From Tahibacter aquaticus (GTDB lineage Bacteria; Pseudomonadota; Gammaproteobacteria; Xanthomonadales; Rhodanobacteraceae), in the NCBI RefSeq assembly GCF_004363655.1, contig NZ_SNZH01000003.1, positions 366,020-430,019 on the forward strand: DNA of 64,000 bases, given 5' to 3'. Below are positions 26,560 to 36,089 of this stretch, piece by piece (the stretch's first letter is position 1; every line of letters starts with the position of its first letter). Made by a program: the position numbers and the translations under genes. The notes under the pieces were generated by a model that saw only the letters and a program-made list of their open reading frames with translations, ran no database searches and was not told where the DNA came from.

Positions 26560-26876
26560 GGTCGTGGCCTCGGCGGTCGCGGTGCGTTCGTCGTTGGCTG
26601 TTTTGTTGCTTCGTCGAGATTTGACTCAGCGTTCCGGTCGTCGGTTTCGGGCGCGAGTTTCGGCACCAACCTCAGCTTCGGCGCGGGCGGCCATGCGTCC
26701 AGCTGGTTCTGCGCGAGGTGGTAAACGGATGCGCTGCACTGCATCAGCTCCCACAGGTCGGCTTGTTGCAGGCGACGCTGTGGATAAACCTCATCGTTTC
26801 CCGCAATTTCCAGAAGGTTGAGGGCAACCTGGTGAAAGTACGTAATTGCAGTTTGGAGTTCGAAGGTCAGGTGCAT
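26556..26876 (-). CDS. Small mobilisation-region protein (hypothetical)
   Basis: This 106-residue protein is helical at the N-terminus (MHLTFELQTAITYFHQ, VALNLLEIAGND) and proline-rich at the end. It is coupled to the TraD-like gene by an ATGA overlap, so it is probably part of the transfer module. It is divergent from mobA. No family was recognised. Confidence 0.55.
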   Translation of the reverse strand: MHLTFELQTAITYFHQVALNLLEIAGNDEVYPQRRLQQADLWELMQCSASVYHLAQNQLDAWPPAPKLRLVPKLAPETDDRNAESNLDEATKQPTTNAPRPPRPRP

Positions 26877-27523
26877 CGGTTCGTCCTTGATGTTGTGAGG
26901 ATCGAACTCATCGAATCACAACGTGCTCCTGCCGCAAGACGACAGCTGCACGCCAACGTGCGCGCAATGCGTGCATGGGAACCCCGCTCCGCGCTGGGGA
27001 CTGAGCGTTCTAGTTGTCGGTCGCGGGTGCAACCTTTCGTCGCAGGCGGGCTGTTTGTCCGCGCGTGCCTGCCTGTTCGTTCCGCGCTTCAACCAAAACA
27101 GAAGGCATTCCGCGCGTTCGATGTGCGTGCAGCATTGAGAACGGCGGCTGCGAAACGGCCGCTAGGAACGTGCGCAAATCGTGGTGGCTCCGTTCGTCCG
27201 GTCGGCGTCGCACGCTCGCGTGCATAGCCGACGCTGGACGGTCCGGCCGTGTGCACGAGGTCGTGGCAAAAGCTTGGCACGACGCCGGGTTACTTTTTGA
27301 AGCAAGAGCGCATCTACGCAAACCTCCGGTTTGCCCGCCGCCTTCGGTCGGCGGATGCGCTGGAGCGTTGCCCCAGACCCCGGCGCACGCGCCGCACGAC
27401 GAGCAGGAGCAAACCGTACCGATCGGCACGCGGCGTGCGCACAACGTCGCGCACTTGTCGTCTTGCGCAGCTCGGTCCGTCTTTTACCGTGCAATGCAGG
27501 GCAGCAAAGGAGCGTGGCGCGGC
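26877..27523. other. Divergent mobilisation intergenic region; candidate transfer origin
   Basis: This stretch separates the divergent TraD-like operon and relaxase, where MOBQ elements usually place oriT. A composite imperfect stem-loop spans 27195-27240 with nested stems CGTCC/GGACG, GTCGGC/GCCGAC and GCACGC/GCGTGC. A sequence AAGTGCGCGACG (minus strand, 27445-27456) loosely recalls the nick region of RSF1010-type oriTs. Neither is proven, and open frames here are not protein-like. Confidence 0.45.
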
Positions 27524-29143
27524 ATGGCGATTTTCTACGTCGATCTGAAAGTGTTCAGCCGCAGCCAGGGGCACACCGCGACCGCTGCTGCCGCATACCG
27601 TGCCGGCGTACGCATCAAGGACGAGCGCACCGGACTTGTGCACGACTACCGAAAACGTACCGGTGTCGTTTCGGTAGCGATGCGTGCGCCCGCCGACGCC
27701 CCGGAATGGGCGTGCGATCCGTTCAAAGTTTGGAGCGCCGCGGAGATGGCGGAGTTGCGCGCGAACGCGCGGGTCGCGCGGGAACTCCTCGTCGCACTGC
27801 CCGCCGAACTCGATGCGTCCCAACGAAGCGATTTGGCCGAGGCCATCGCGCAATCTTTGGTCGATCGTTACGGCGTCGCCGTCATGATCGCGATCCACGG
27901 ACCGGGGAAAGGCGGCGACGATCGGAACCATCACGCGCACCTGCTCATGACCACGCGCACACTGCGTGCCGAAGGGTTCGGCCCCAAGGTTCGTCAGCTC
28001 GACGACCAACGGAGCGGCCCCGAAGAAGTACGCGCGTTACGGCAGCTCGTCGCTGCGCTCACGAACCATCATCTGCAGCGAGCAGTTCTGGATGCACGCG
28101 TTGATTTCCGTTCGCTCGACATGCAAGCGAAAGAGGCCGCAGAACGGGGCGACGTCGAGGCGGTCGCGCGGCTGGCGCGCCTGCCGCAGCGGCACGAAGG
28201 CAAGGCCGCGACCGCGGCGCTTCGGCGGGGCGAGCACAGCGGCGCGCGCGAAGCGAACCAGCAGGTGAGCACGGACAACCGCGCGCTCAGCGAATTCGCG
28301 CAGCAGCGCGCCGCGGAACTTCGCCGCGAACGGGAACCTCAGCGTCGCGCCCGGAAGCCGGTTGCCGGCCAAAGATCGCGCGCACGTCCCACGACCTTCC
28401 AAGCACCGGCTCCGCGACCGCGGCGTCTTGCTCAGGAGTCACGAGATCCTTACCTGGCCGGTCTCGCAGAGACCGTGGCGTTCGTCCGTCGTTTGTCGGA
28501 CGAGACGGTGCAGAACGATCGGCGAAGGGCGCGCCAAGCCGCGCAGGATCTCCGTAGAGCCACGCGCACTCGGGCAGGGGCTCGGCTTTCGATCAGCGAT
28601 GATTGTGGCGCCGCCATCGGTGCGGCTCTTGCTCTGATCCCAGAGCATTCGTCGCCTCCGGGTTCGTCGAACGGACGAACGGTGCTGCCCCCGATTGCGG
28701 AAGACGGTTCCGCTGCTTCGAACAGCGTGACGCCGGAGGGCGAATGTGCCACGCGGCCGATCGATCCCCGTGCAACCGCCAGCACGCTGACACCGGCATC
28801 AGAAGGCGTGACAGCCGTTGCGGGTGCGTCCGCAACTGCGAACAACACCGGCCCTCGTGAGGCGCGTCCCGTGTCGGCAGCGATCGCCGAGCCAAGATCG
28901 TATGCGCCGGCCCGTGGGCCGCAGAACCGACGGGAATGGGCCCAGTTGCGACGCCAGCAGCGGGCTGCGGCTGCCAGCCACGTCTCACCGTCCGCTGCAG
29001 AAAATCCCACCGCTGCAGCGCTGTCGCCGGCGTCCCCTTCTGCGGTCGTGTTGGTAGCCCCTTCGACCATCACGCCGAGCGGTAACGGAGGTCCTGCACC
29101 GGCACCCGAACGACCACTCAGCTCGCGACGGCCACGTCCGTGA
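27524..29143 (+). CDS. mobA: MobA/MobL-family relaxase
   Basis: This 539-residue relaxase has the MOBQ N-terminus (MAIFYVDLKVFSRSQG), the AAAAYRAG segment, and a metal-binding histidine motif in RNHHAHLLMTTR near residues 133-145. The N-terminal relaxase domain spans about 250 residues. The rest is Ala/Arg-rich and disordered and lacks a recognisable primase or helicase domain. The enzyme would nick oriT and lead DNA transfer from a conjugative helper. ATG 27524 is chosen because the MOBQ start motif follows directly; AAAGGAG is 12 bases upstream. Confidence 0.85.
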   Translation: MAIFYVDLKVFSRSQGHTATAAAAYRAGVRIKDERTGLVHDYRKRTGVVSVAMRAPADAPEWACDPFKVWSAAEMAELRANARVARELLVALPAELDASQRSDLAEAIAQSLVDRYGVAVMIAIHGPGKGGDDRNHHAHLLMTTRTLRAEGFGPKVRQLDDQRSGPEEVRALRQLVAALTNHHLQRAVLDARVDFRSLDMQAKEAAERGDVEAVARLARLPQRHEGKAATAALRRGEHSGAREANQQVSTDNRALSEFAQQRAAELRREREPQRRARKPVAGQRSRARPTTFQAPAPRPRRLAQESRDPYLAGLAETVAFVRRLSDETVQNDRRRARQAAQDLRRATRTRAGARLSISDDCGAAIGAALALIPEHSSPPGSSNGRTVLPPIAEDGSAASNSVTPEGECATRPIDPRATASTLTPASEGVTAVAGASATANNTGPREARPVSAAIAEPRSYAPARGPQNRREWAQLRRQQRAAAASHVSPSAAENPTAAALSPASPSAVVLVAPSTITPSGNGGPAPAPERPLSSRRPRP

Positions 29144-29271
29144 TGAGCTCGACCGCGGAGGTGCGGGCTGGCTCAACAGGTCTGTCCGATTCGTCAGGGG
29201 GACAGCAGCGCACGTTGGCGCACAACTTCCGGGCGTCCGCCCGTGACGCGTTGCATCGAGAGATTACATAG
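29143..29271 (+). CDS. Very small ORF coupled to mobA (candidate)
   Basis: A 42-residue frame (MSSTAEVRAG ... ASARDALHREIT) begins at an ATG sharing a base with the mobA stop, so it could be translated by reinitiation. No family is recognised. The rest of 29272-29562 shows no supported gene. Confidence 0.3.
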   Translation: MSSTAEVRAGSTGLSDSSGGQQRTLAHNFRASARDALHREIT

Positions 29272-29562
29272 GCACGAAGTGCCCAACGCGACGAGTCAGC
29301 GTTTGAAGGCGCGGCGGTCGATTCTCCTGGCGTCGCCTCTACCTACCGAACGATGGGGCGTTCGGCTGGGCGGGACGGATCCTGGGGGATTCGCTGGCGA
29401 GAAAGTTGTTGGCGCGGGCTCAGGTGGTTTCGACGCAACACCTGCAGGTAGCGCGGCCTTGACCTACTACAGCGGACATTCGGTGGTTCGTGCTGACCTT
29501 AGCGCTGTCGGTACGCGACACGGTGTTGCTCCGAGATTTTTTGAGAAAGGCGCACTTGCCCA

Positions 29563-30153
29563 GTGATTCAGGTGTCGATTCGGCGGTCTAAAAAGCCGCA
29601 GTGGTTGAAAGGTATACTTGAATGCGAGACTATCGAATCGGATTTCTTGCGGGAGAGCGGTGCTTTGAACGCTTGGTCCGAATCATTTACTCGACCGGTT
29701 GGCTACAACAACGGTCATACGCTTTGGCAGTCTTGTACCGAGCTTTTCCAGCTTGATGCGGCGGGAAATTCGGTGCTGGTGACGACGCGGTCAACGTACT
29801 TCGTAACCAACGTTGGCGGCTTGCTCGTCAACGGATCATTTCAGTCGCTAGGGCGCGCCCAACACTTTCTAGCGAGAATTCCGCATGCCACGGTCTCCCA
29901 TTTTGTGCGACGCTCCAAGGTGATCCGCGCGAGGTACGGCTACTTGCTCTGGCACTTGGCAGAGATGCGTGTTGACTTGAGAGGTAACCAACCCCTTCTC
30001 GAAAACATCGTGACAGAAGAGTTCGCTGTTCAATCTCCGGACGGCGGGTTCGAAGTTTTAAAGGTCGCCAGTAGTGATGAGGCTATCGCGGCTTTGATTG
30101 AAAGGACCCGCGACCCTCCCGCACCGTCCACAGGCACTCGGCCAGCGCCTTGA
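29563..30153 (+). CDS. Hypothetical protein
   Basis: This frame of about 196 residues has mixed alpha/beta composition and normal amino-acid usage (for example TFSRPVGYN-like strands, FLARIPHATVSHFVRRSKV, YGYLLWHLAEMRVDLRG). It is markedly less GC-rich than mobA. GTG 29563 is a tentative start without a good ribosome binding site. No domain was recognised. Its place in the mobilisation region suggests a cargo gene. Confidence 0.5.
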   Translation: MIQVSIRRSKKPQWLKGILECETIESDFLRESGALNAWSESFTRPVGYNNGHTLWQSCTELFQLDAAGNSVLVTTRSTYFVTNVGGLLVNGSFQSLGRAQHFLARIPHATVSHFVRRSKVIRARYGYLLWHLAEMRVDLRGNQPLLENIVTEEFAVQSPDGGFEVLKVASSDEAIAALIERTRDPPAPSTGTRPAP

Positions 30154-30168
30154 AGCAGATTGCGTTTG

Positions 30169-30387
30169 CTATGCAAACGTTCTGCCTACGGGGTAGTCGT
30201 GTCTGTTGTTCAGACTTCCGATGGTGGGCTGTTGGCCACTCCATCGGCCGTTGCAGACATCCACGGCCTCGTCAGCGTCAGCTGCCGCAGCCTTGGGATC
30301 TGTACGATGCAGCGAGGCGATGAACGCTTTGAACCAGAGATCTTTCTGGGTCAGGTCAGAGGCTTTCGACTTGAGCACGTGGGACAT
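30169..30387 (-). CDS. Small hypothetical protein
   Basis: A 72-residue frame (MSHVLKSKASDLTQKDLWF) is helical and charged at the N-terminus and polar at the end. It converges on the preceding gene, with stops 15 bases apart. The sequence looks like real protein, but no family or strong ribosome binding site was found. Confidence 0.4.
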   Translation of the reverse strand: MSHVLKSKASDLTQKDLWFKAFIASLHRTDPKAAAADADEAVDVCNGRWSGQQPTIGSLNNRHDYPVGRTFA

Positions 30388-31194
30388 GGCGGGCACCCTG
30401 GTTGAGCTGTGTCTTGATCTAACAGAAAACGGTCGTCGCGCAAGGGGGGCGGCTTGTCTTTGTTGCTCCGCAAAGCGGCAAGGCCCAACGCGCGCTCGCA
30501 GCCAGAGGCTGCGCACCTATTGGCCGGGTCCGCGGACGAGGGTTTTTCCCGATGATCCGAGGTCGAGCCTTCGCCCGGACCGTGATGCTGCGGCGGCGCC
30601 GTTCAGTTCTGGCTGGCCCACCCGACCGCCCGCGCCCGCGCCGTCCCAAGCGCGAATCCAGTTGCAGCCCACGGGACGCCATCATCGCGCGCCGTGGCGT
30701 CCGAAGACGTCGTGCAGGTGGTGAGGACCAGTGCGTTGCCGCCCGACGTTCGTACGCCGCGGTGATCCTGCGGCTGGCGCACGAGCGTCCAACTTTCATC
30801 AGACCCCGGCGCTCAACTTGGCTATTAAACGCAGTCGAGAGGAGAGCTCCGTACGGACAGGGTTCCGTCGCCACCCCCATCTCCGCGTCCGCCTCGGCCG
30901 CGCTGAGCAGCCCCGACCGCTTGTGCCCGGGCGAAGGAAGAAAAAGCAATGTGACCGCGGGCGCGAAAAAGGGAACTCAACTTGCTGGATCCGTACGGTT
31001 GACGCGTTGCAGCAGCGGACTATGGTGATCCGGACCGAGCCCGTCTCTCGGCCGTGTCGACGCCGGCCGCTGTTCGCGCGCGGCCCCCGTTCCACCGCCG
31101 GATGGGCGGTGCCCGCATTCTTCAGGAGGAAGTCATGTAGCGACCGCCCGCTGTTCCGATCGTAGGTAGCCTGCGGCAGCGCAAGAGATGGAGA
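30388..31194. other. Gene-less stretch with a start-stop codon pair
   Basis: I see no supported gene in about 800 bases; all long frames are arginine-rich shadows. At 31123-31140 a near-perfect Shine-Dalgarno (CAGGAGGA) precedes ATG directly followed by TAG, and the frame beyond TAG stays open for another 39 codons. Confidence 0.4.
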
Positions 31195-31258
31195 CGGTGG
31201 CTCGGAACGTCTAGGTTCCGAGCCACCGAAGCGTGGTTTCCTGGTGGTCCCCACGCTT
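31195..31258. promoter_or_regulatory. Two adjacent strong hairpins before HTH gene
   Basis: CGGTGGCTCGGAAC/GTTCCGAGCCACCG makes a perfect 14-base stem with a six-base loop (31195-31228). AAGCGTGG/CCACGCTT makes a perfect eight-base stem (31229-31258). They lie between the start-stop element and the gene at 31356 and could be a terminator or attenuator pair. Confidence 0.6.
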
Positions 31259-31355
31259 GAACTCTAGCTCACCGTGTCGGCACGTCAAGCGAGTTTTCCG
31301 CTCGCGCGGCATCGTGCGCTCGCCGTTTCCCGCAACTTTCAGCAGGAAACGCCCC

Positions 31356-31775
31356 GTGAACTTGAAGCAGTTGATCAACCTCATTCTCGACCATCCCGAA
31401 CTGTCCAACGCGCGCATCGGACGCCTGTCGCGTTCGAGTACGCGCACGGTGTACCGCTACCGCAAGCTGTTGCAGGACGTCTCCCTTTCGGCTGCGGAAC
31501 GCAGCGACGAAGAGTTGTTGCGAGCCAAGTTCAATCGTCCGCGTCATGTGCCTGCAGGCAAGACCCCGATCGACTGGTCGCAAACCCGTGCCGTGCTCTG
31601 CACACCGAACGTCACCGTACGCGACGCGTGGGAGCAGTACCGTGCCTCGCGGCCCCTACCGCATGTGGGCTACTCGCGGTTCCGTCGCCAAGTGCGGGCT
31701 CGGTTCGGCAAGGTGTACATCGTTTCCAGCCCGGGCAGCGGTGGCGACGCGTTGGTCAACGGTTCGCGGTCGTGA
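31356..31775 (+). CDS. Helix-turn-helix DNA-binding protein, transposase-like
   Basis: This 139-residue protein has an N-terminal helix-turn-helix (LILDHPELSNARIGRLSRSSTRTVYRYRKLL) similar in style to the IstA/Mu-type transposase DNA-binding region. A basic C-terminal half (YSRFRRQVRARFGKVY) looks like a second DNA-contact region. No catalytic DDE core is present, so it is not a transposase. It may regulate the neighbouring trio or be its accessory factor. GTG 31356 is preferred because AGGAAA lies close upstream and the fold starts at once. Confidence 0.6.
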   Translation: MNLKQLINLILDHPELSNARIGRLSRSSTRTVYRYRKLLQDVSLSAAERSDEELLRAKFNRPRHVPAGKTPIDWSQTRAVLCTPNVTVRDAWEQYRASRPLPHVGYSRFRRQVRARFGKVYIVSSPGSGGDALVNGSRS

Positions 31776-32322
31776 TTCCCGCCGGGATCGCACGCTGGTC
31801 CGCCGGTGCGTTCGTAGCGTGTACACCCTTCCACATGGTGGCGTTTGCGGCGCAGTTGCTTTCCTGTGCGCAGGCCATCGCGTTGCTGTTCGGCGCAACG
31901 TCCGCCCGTCTTCAGTTTCGAGCCGCTTGTCGGGGGGCTGTCGGAACGATCGGGGAGAACCGGCTGGTTCGGCGCTGCGCCCGCAGTATCGGAACAATCA
32001 GTGGGTACGGCCGATCGGCGCGGTTGGGTGGGGGCGGAACGTGGTGCGGGACGAGTACGGCGCGAGGGGCTTGCGGGGTTCGGCAAGCCTGTTATTCGTA
32101 CGGGACCCCAATCACGGAGACGCAGCACAGCACGAGACGCCTGACTTCGTCCGCAGGACGCGCATCAACGAAAGAGACCCAGCACCTTGGCGGGTGCTGG
32201 GACTCGCTGAAGCGGAATTTTCGAGCACCGCATCGGCATCGTAGCGCGAAACCCACCTTCGTCAAGAGTGCCCGAGCATTCGGGAGGGTGGCCTGCGGCT
32301 TCTTGTTTCTGGGAGAACGCCG
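31776..32322 (+). other. Leader region of the recombinase trio, with hairpin
   Basis: There is no supported gene. CCCAGCACC/GGTGCTGGG (32178-32201) forms a nine-base hairpin. A purine-rich GGGAGAACGCCG directly precedes the trio's first ATG. Confidence 0.4.
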
Positions 32323-33813
32323 ATGCCCTACCTGATGACAACCGTTTCCGATGTTGACGCCGTTTCGCCCGCCTCCCATCCCGGATGCCACGCGGTTCGG
32401 TCCTGCCGCTTCCACCACGTCACGCACGAGCCCGTACCTTCGGTGCTGGACCCGCACCGCCTTCTCTACGTCCTCTGGACGTGGGACGAGCACAGCAAGC
32501 CGGCTCGGTTCGAACCGCTGGTGCAGTATTTCGAGCACTTGGGTCGGCGCTGCAAGCCGGAGCGTCAGCGCCGCACCGCGCGGATGGTCGGCCTGCTCAG
32601 CGACTTCGTTCGGGCGCACGCCCGCAGCAGCAGCCCGGAACCCGTGTGGGCGGCGTTCCCTGAAGCGCTCGTCGGCGGTACCGAGCACCTGACCGGGCCG
32701 CTGCGGGACCTGCTCTGGCCCCCGGCTTCGCCGCGTTCGGCCCGGGCCCGACTCGGCCTGCTCAACGGGTTCCTCGAGTGGCTGGGCGACCGGGCTGGTT
32801 CGCGGACGTCGTTGGCGCCGTGGATCGATCCGTTGTTGGCGGCGCGGCAGGCCGCTCATCGCGCCAAGCACGCCACCTTGCCCTTCCGGGCGGTGAGCTG
32901 GGGCGCGCACGCGCGGGGCCGTGCTGCGGCCTGGGGGCACAAACCGGTGGTACACGACCGCGACGCCGTGGCGTTCGACGAAGCCCGTCTGGAAGATCTG
33001 CTGTTCTTCGGGTTCCGCCGGCGCGGTGCGCGGGCGGAAGACGGCGAGTTGGGGCTGGATCTGCGCGACGTCCTGATCACGATCCTGCTGCACGCCGGCG
33101 GCTTACGCTCGTGCGAGCCGTTCCATCTGTTTGTGGACGACGTGGGGGTGGATCCGAACGATCCGGAGAGCGCGGAAGTGCGGCTCTACCACCCCGAAGA
33201 AGGGTGGGCCCCGGCCCACGCGCAGGCACCGCGCCGACGGCGCGACGCCGTGCGGCGCGAGGAATACCTGCGCGAATGGCACGGCCTTGTTCCGCGGACG
33301 GACGGGCCTTCGGGGCAGCGCGCGGGGTGGAAGCACCTTCGCCTGGATCGTCCCGCGGAGTCCTACGCCGTGGTGCGGTGGTTTCCGACCGAGTGGGGGC
33401 GGGTCTTCCTGCGCTTGTTCGGGCTGTACCTGAATCAACAGCGTCCTGAATCGGTCGGGCATCCGTATCTGTTCGTGTGCGACCACGGTGCGCAAAGCGG
33501 GCGGCCGTACACCCTGCAGAGCTACCGCCAAGCGCACGCGGTGGCGGTGCGGCGCCTCGGCCTGAACGTGGCCAAGGCTTTGGGGACCACGCCGCACGCG
33601 CACCGGCACGCCTACGGGCGGCGTCTTGCCGCCGCCAAGCTGCCGAAAGGTACGGTGCAGATCGCCATGCACCACCGCTCGCCGCTGTCCCAAGAGGTCT
33701 ACACGCAGCCCACGTTGCAGCAGGTCGCCGAGGGGATGGAGGAGCACAGCAAGCGCTTGCGCGGGCGGCGGGGGAGCGTCTCGGCGCTGCTGTCGCACGG
33801 GGGTGAAGCATGA
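32323..33813 (+). CDS. gmtY: Tyrosine recombinase, first gene of trio (GmtY-like)
   Basis: This 496-residue tyrosine recombinase has Arg262 in HAGGLRSCEPF, His425-x2-Arg428-His429 in TTPHAHRHAYG, His450/451 in MHHRS, and nucleophile Tyr460 in QEVYTQPT. The catalytic set is complete. The N-terminal 200 residues form the core-binding and a trio-specific region. It is the first of three overlapping genes (496, 759 and about 226 residues), the layout of the gamma-mobile-trio (GmtY, GmtZ, GmtX). A Tn554-like TnpA/B/C trio is the main alternative. The name rests on layout and motifs, not a profile search. Confidence 0.7.
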   Translation: MPYLMTTVSDVDAVSPASHPGCHAVRSCRFHHVTHEPVPSVLDPHRLLYVLWTWDEHSKPARFEPLVQYFEHLGRRCKPERQRRTARMVGLLSDFVRAHARSSSPEPVWAAFPEALVGGTEHLTGPLRDLLWPPASPRSARARLGLLNGFLEWLGDRAGSRTSLAPWIDPLLAARQAAHRAKHATLPFRAVSWGAHARGRAAAWGHKPVVHDRDAVAFDEARLEDLLFFGFRRRGARAEDGELGLDLRDVLITILLHAGGLRSCEPFHLFVDDVGVDPNDPESAEVRLYHPEEGWAPAHAQAPRRRRDAVRREEYLREWHGLVPRTDGPSGQRAGWKHLRLDRPAESYAVVRWFPTEWGRVFLRLFGLYLNQQRPESVGHPYLFVCDHGAQSGRPYTLQSYRQAHAVAVRRLGLNVAKALGTTPHAHRHAYGRRLAAAKLPKGTVQIAMHHRSPLSQEVYTQPTLQQVAEGMEEHSKRLRGRRGSVSALLSHGGEA

Positions 33814-36089
33814 GCACGTCTTCGATCGTCGCGAGCAAGACCCCGTTGCCGTTTCGGCTCGGCAAGGACGACCCCACGTTTGCGTGGGTCACCGACCACG
33901 AGCCGGCGATGGAGCCCTGGCGGATGGCGTTGGCGGAATGGGTGCGCGGGGCGGTGTACCCGGCACCGGCGATGCAGCACGGCCGGGAGTTGGTTCGTTA
34001 CCTGTGGAGCTGCCCGACCGCCGCGCGCGACCCTGAGCGGTTCTGCCGCGCGGACTACAGCGCTCCGATGGAGCTCGCGTCGTTCCTCGACAGGCCCAAC
34101 AGCCGCTCGAACACCGCGGCAAAGCTCCACAACGGGATTTATCGCTTTTTCGACTGGCTGCTGCACGACCGGCCGTCCGGGCCGTTGGCCGACGGGAGCC
34201 GGGCGTACCGCAACCCGCTGAGCCGAAAGCCGTTGGTCGCGGGGCCGGCGCGCACGCACCGCACGGCGATGCCGATCGCGTTGCTCGATGCGTTGGCCGA
34301 GGTGCTGACGGCCGACGATTACGCCTGGCCGAAGACGATCGCCGCGGACTGGGGGACCGATGTGCACGGCAACCGGGTGTGGTGCCCGGTGCGCGCCGTC
34401 GCGATGCTGATCAAGGTGCGCTTGCCTCTGCGCAACGCCGACGTGCGGTTCCTGGAGTCGGGCGAAGGCGATGCGGAGCGGTTCACGCCGGCGGGGTGGG
34501 TGGCGAACCCGACCCCGTGCTGCACGGGCGGGCGCGGGAAAGCCCCGCAGCGCGGGTTTCTGCGTCGGCTGCGGCGCACCGAAGGAACCGACATGACCGT
34601 GTTTTTCGTGAACACCGACAAGGGTTACGACCGCATGCAGTTCGCGCACCACCCCGGCCGGGTGGTGCCGTGGCCGCAGGACGACGTGGCGCAGGCGGTG
34701 CACGGTCTCGAGGCGTGGCAGCAGGAACACAACCCGGTCGCGGCGCCAACCCGGTGGACGACGCTCCAGGACGGGCGCGTGCGCAAGGACCCGAAAGCCT
34801 ACGAGAAGCAGCCCGACGCGTTCTTCCTGCTGCGGGATCCGCTCGGCACGCTCCGGAACGAGCCGCTCAGCGACGCCCGGTTGAGGACGATGTGGCTGGC
34901 CCTGCTGGACGAGACGTCGCGGCGTTTGACGAGGGGCGATTACCCGGAGTTGGCCGCGGCGATCCCGCAGCTGGTGGACGCACGCTCGCCAAGCGGGCGG
35001 GCGACGCACGCGGTCTACGACCTGCACACGCCGCGCGTGTCGTACACGACGGCGCTGTACGACGCCGAGGTGCCACCGGCGACGATCGGCTGCTGCCTGG
35101 GCCACACGACCGAACGGATGACCAGCCACTACTACGCGCCGTCCGACGCGGCCGTCGTGGGCACGATGAAGGAGGCGCAGCAGCGGTTGCAGGAGAACCG
35201 CAGCGCCAACCTGGCCGCGTGCGAAAAGCCGGGCGGCGGGTCGCTGTGGTTGCCCGCAAGCTGGGTGGTTGGGTTGATGGGGGCGGCCGCATCCGGCGGC
35301 AGCCCGTCGGGCCTGGCGTCGCCGGTCTCGTCCACGACGGGGTACGGCGTGTGCCCGGTGGGCGCTGGCCGTTGCCACGTGGGCGGGCGGGTGACGGCGG
35401 ACGGTGTGCCCGGCCCGGTACCCGGTGGGCCGAACCGGTGCCTGCAGTGCCGCTTTTTCGCCACCGGGCCGGCGCACCTGCCGGGTTTGCTCGACCGCCT
35501 CAACGACCTGAGCGCGGCGTTCGGTCGACGCATCGCCGCGTACTGGCGCCGGGAGTTCGACGCGCGCCTGTGCGAAGACAGCTTGAGCGCGGTACAGGAT
35601 CCGGCGGCGCGGCCGGCGCTGCGCGCCCAGTTCGTGACCGCCCAAAAACGGTCGGACGAAGCGCTCGGCGAGCTGGTCGCGTTGCAGCCCGCCTGGGAAG
35701 CCGCCTTTGCGGCGGCGACGCGGTGCCAAGCGGTGGCCCGGACGGGTAGGGCCGGGCTGGATCTGGTGGTCAACGGGACGGCGGAGGATTGGGCCGAAGC
35801 GCAGGCGGCGGCGAAGGAGCCGAACGTGCTTCGCGCCATCACTAAGGATGCGCGGGTGCATTGCGGGCCGGACGCGGCGTCGGCGGAGACGGCCCGTCGG
35901 GTGGCCGATCGTCTGGTTGCCGAGCACTGCGTGGAGCCGCCGCCGGCGACGCTGGGACCGGAGCACGCTCGGGCTGTGGCGTCGGCGCAGGTGGCGTGGC
36001 GGCTCCGGGTGGCGAGCGGAGCGGCGGAGGGTAGGGACAGCTCGCGGCGGGATCTGTGGTCGTGGGCGGAGGACGGGTGCGCGACCTGA
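33810..36089 (+). CDS. gmtZ: Second tyrosine recombinase of trio (GmtZ-like)
   Basis: This 759-residue protein, coupled to the previous gene by ATGA, has Arg208 in LPLRNADVRF, His406-x2-Arg409 in DLHTPRVSY, His432 in CLGHTTERM and Tyr441/442 in SHYYAPS. All catalytic positions are present. The C-terminal third carries a cysteine pair (NRCLQCRFF, about residues 544-547) and helical repeats, which would give it a separate zinc-binding tail. The size, order and Cys segment resemble GmtZ and also TnpB of Tn554. Such proteins probably act with GmtY in integration of the element. Confidence 0.7.
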   Translation: MSTSSIVASKTPLPFRLGKDDPTFAWVTDHEPAMEPWRMALAEWVRGAVYPAPAMQHGRELVRYLWSCPTAARDPERFCRADYSAPMELASFLDRPNSRSNTAAKLHNGIYRFFDWLLHDRPSGPLADGSRAYRNPLSRKPLVAGPARTHRTAMPIALLDALAEVLTADDYAWPKTIAADWGTDVHGNRVWCPVRAVAMLIKVRLPLRNADVRFLESGEGDAERFTPAGWVANPTPCCTGGRGKAPQRGFLRRLRRTEGTDMTVFFVNTDKGYDRMQFAHHPGRVVPWPQDDVAQAVHGLEAWQQEHNPVAAPTRWTTLQDGRVRKDPKAYEKQPDAFFLLRDPLGTLRNEPLSDARLRTMWLALLDETSRRLTRGDYPELAAAIPQLVDARSPSGRATHAVYDLHTPRVSYTTALYDAEVPPATIGCCLGHTTERMTSHYYAPSDAAVVGTMKEAQQRLQENRSANLAACEKPGGGSLWLPASWVVGLMGAAASGGSPSGLASPVSSTTGYGVCPVGAGRCHVGGRVTADGVPGPVPGGPNRCLQCRFFATGPAHLPGLLDRLNDLSAAFGRRIAAYWRREFDARLCEDSLSAVQDPAARPALRAQFVTAQKRSDEALGELVALQPAWEAAFAAATRCQAVARTGRAGLDLVVNGTAEDWAEAQAAAKEPNVLRAITKDARVHCGPDAASAETARRVADRLVAEHCVEPPPATLGPEHARAVASAQVAWRLRVASGAAEGRDSSRRDLWSWAEDGCAT

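Noticed and set aside
29243-29566. 107-residue plus-strand frame
   Set aside because: Overlaps the better supported gene at 29563, has no ribosome binding site, and its sequence is low in complexity.
33699-35966. 755-residue minus-strand open frame
   Set aside because: Antisense shadow of gmtZ in about 70% GC DNA; the plus frame carries complete recombinase motifs.
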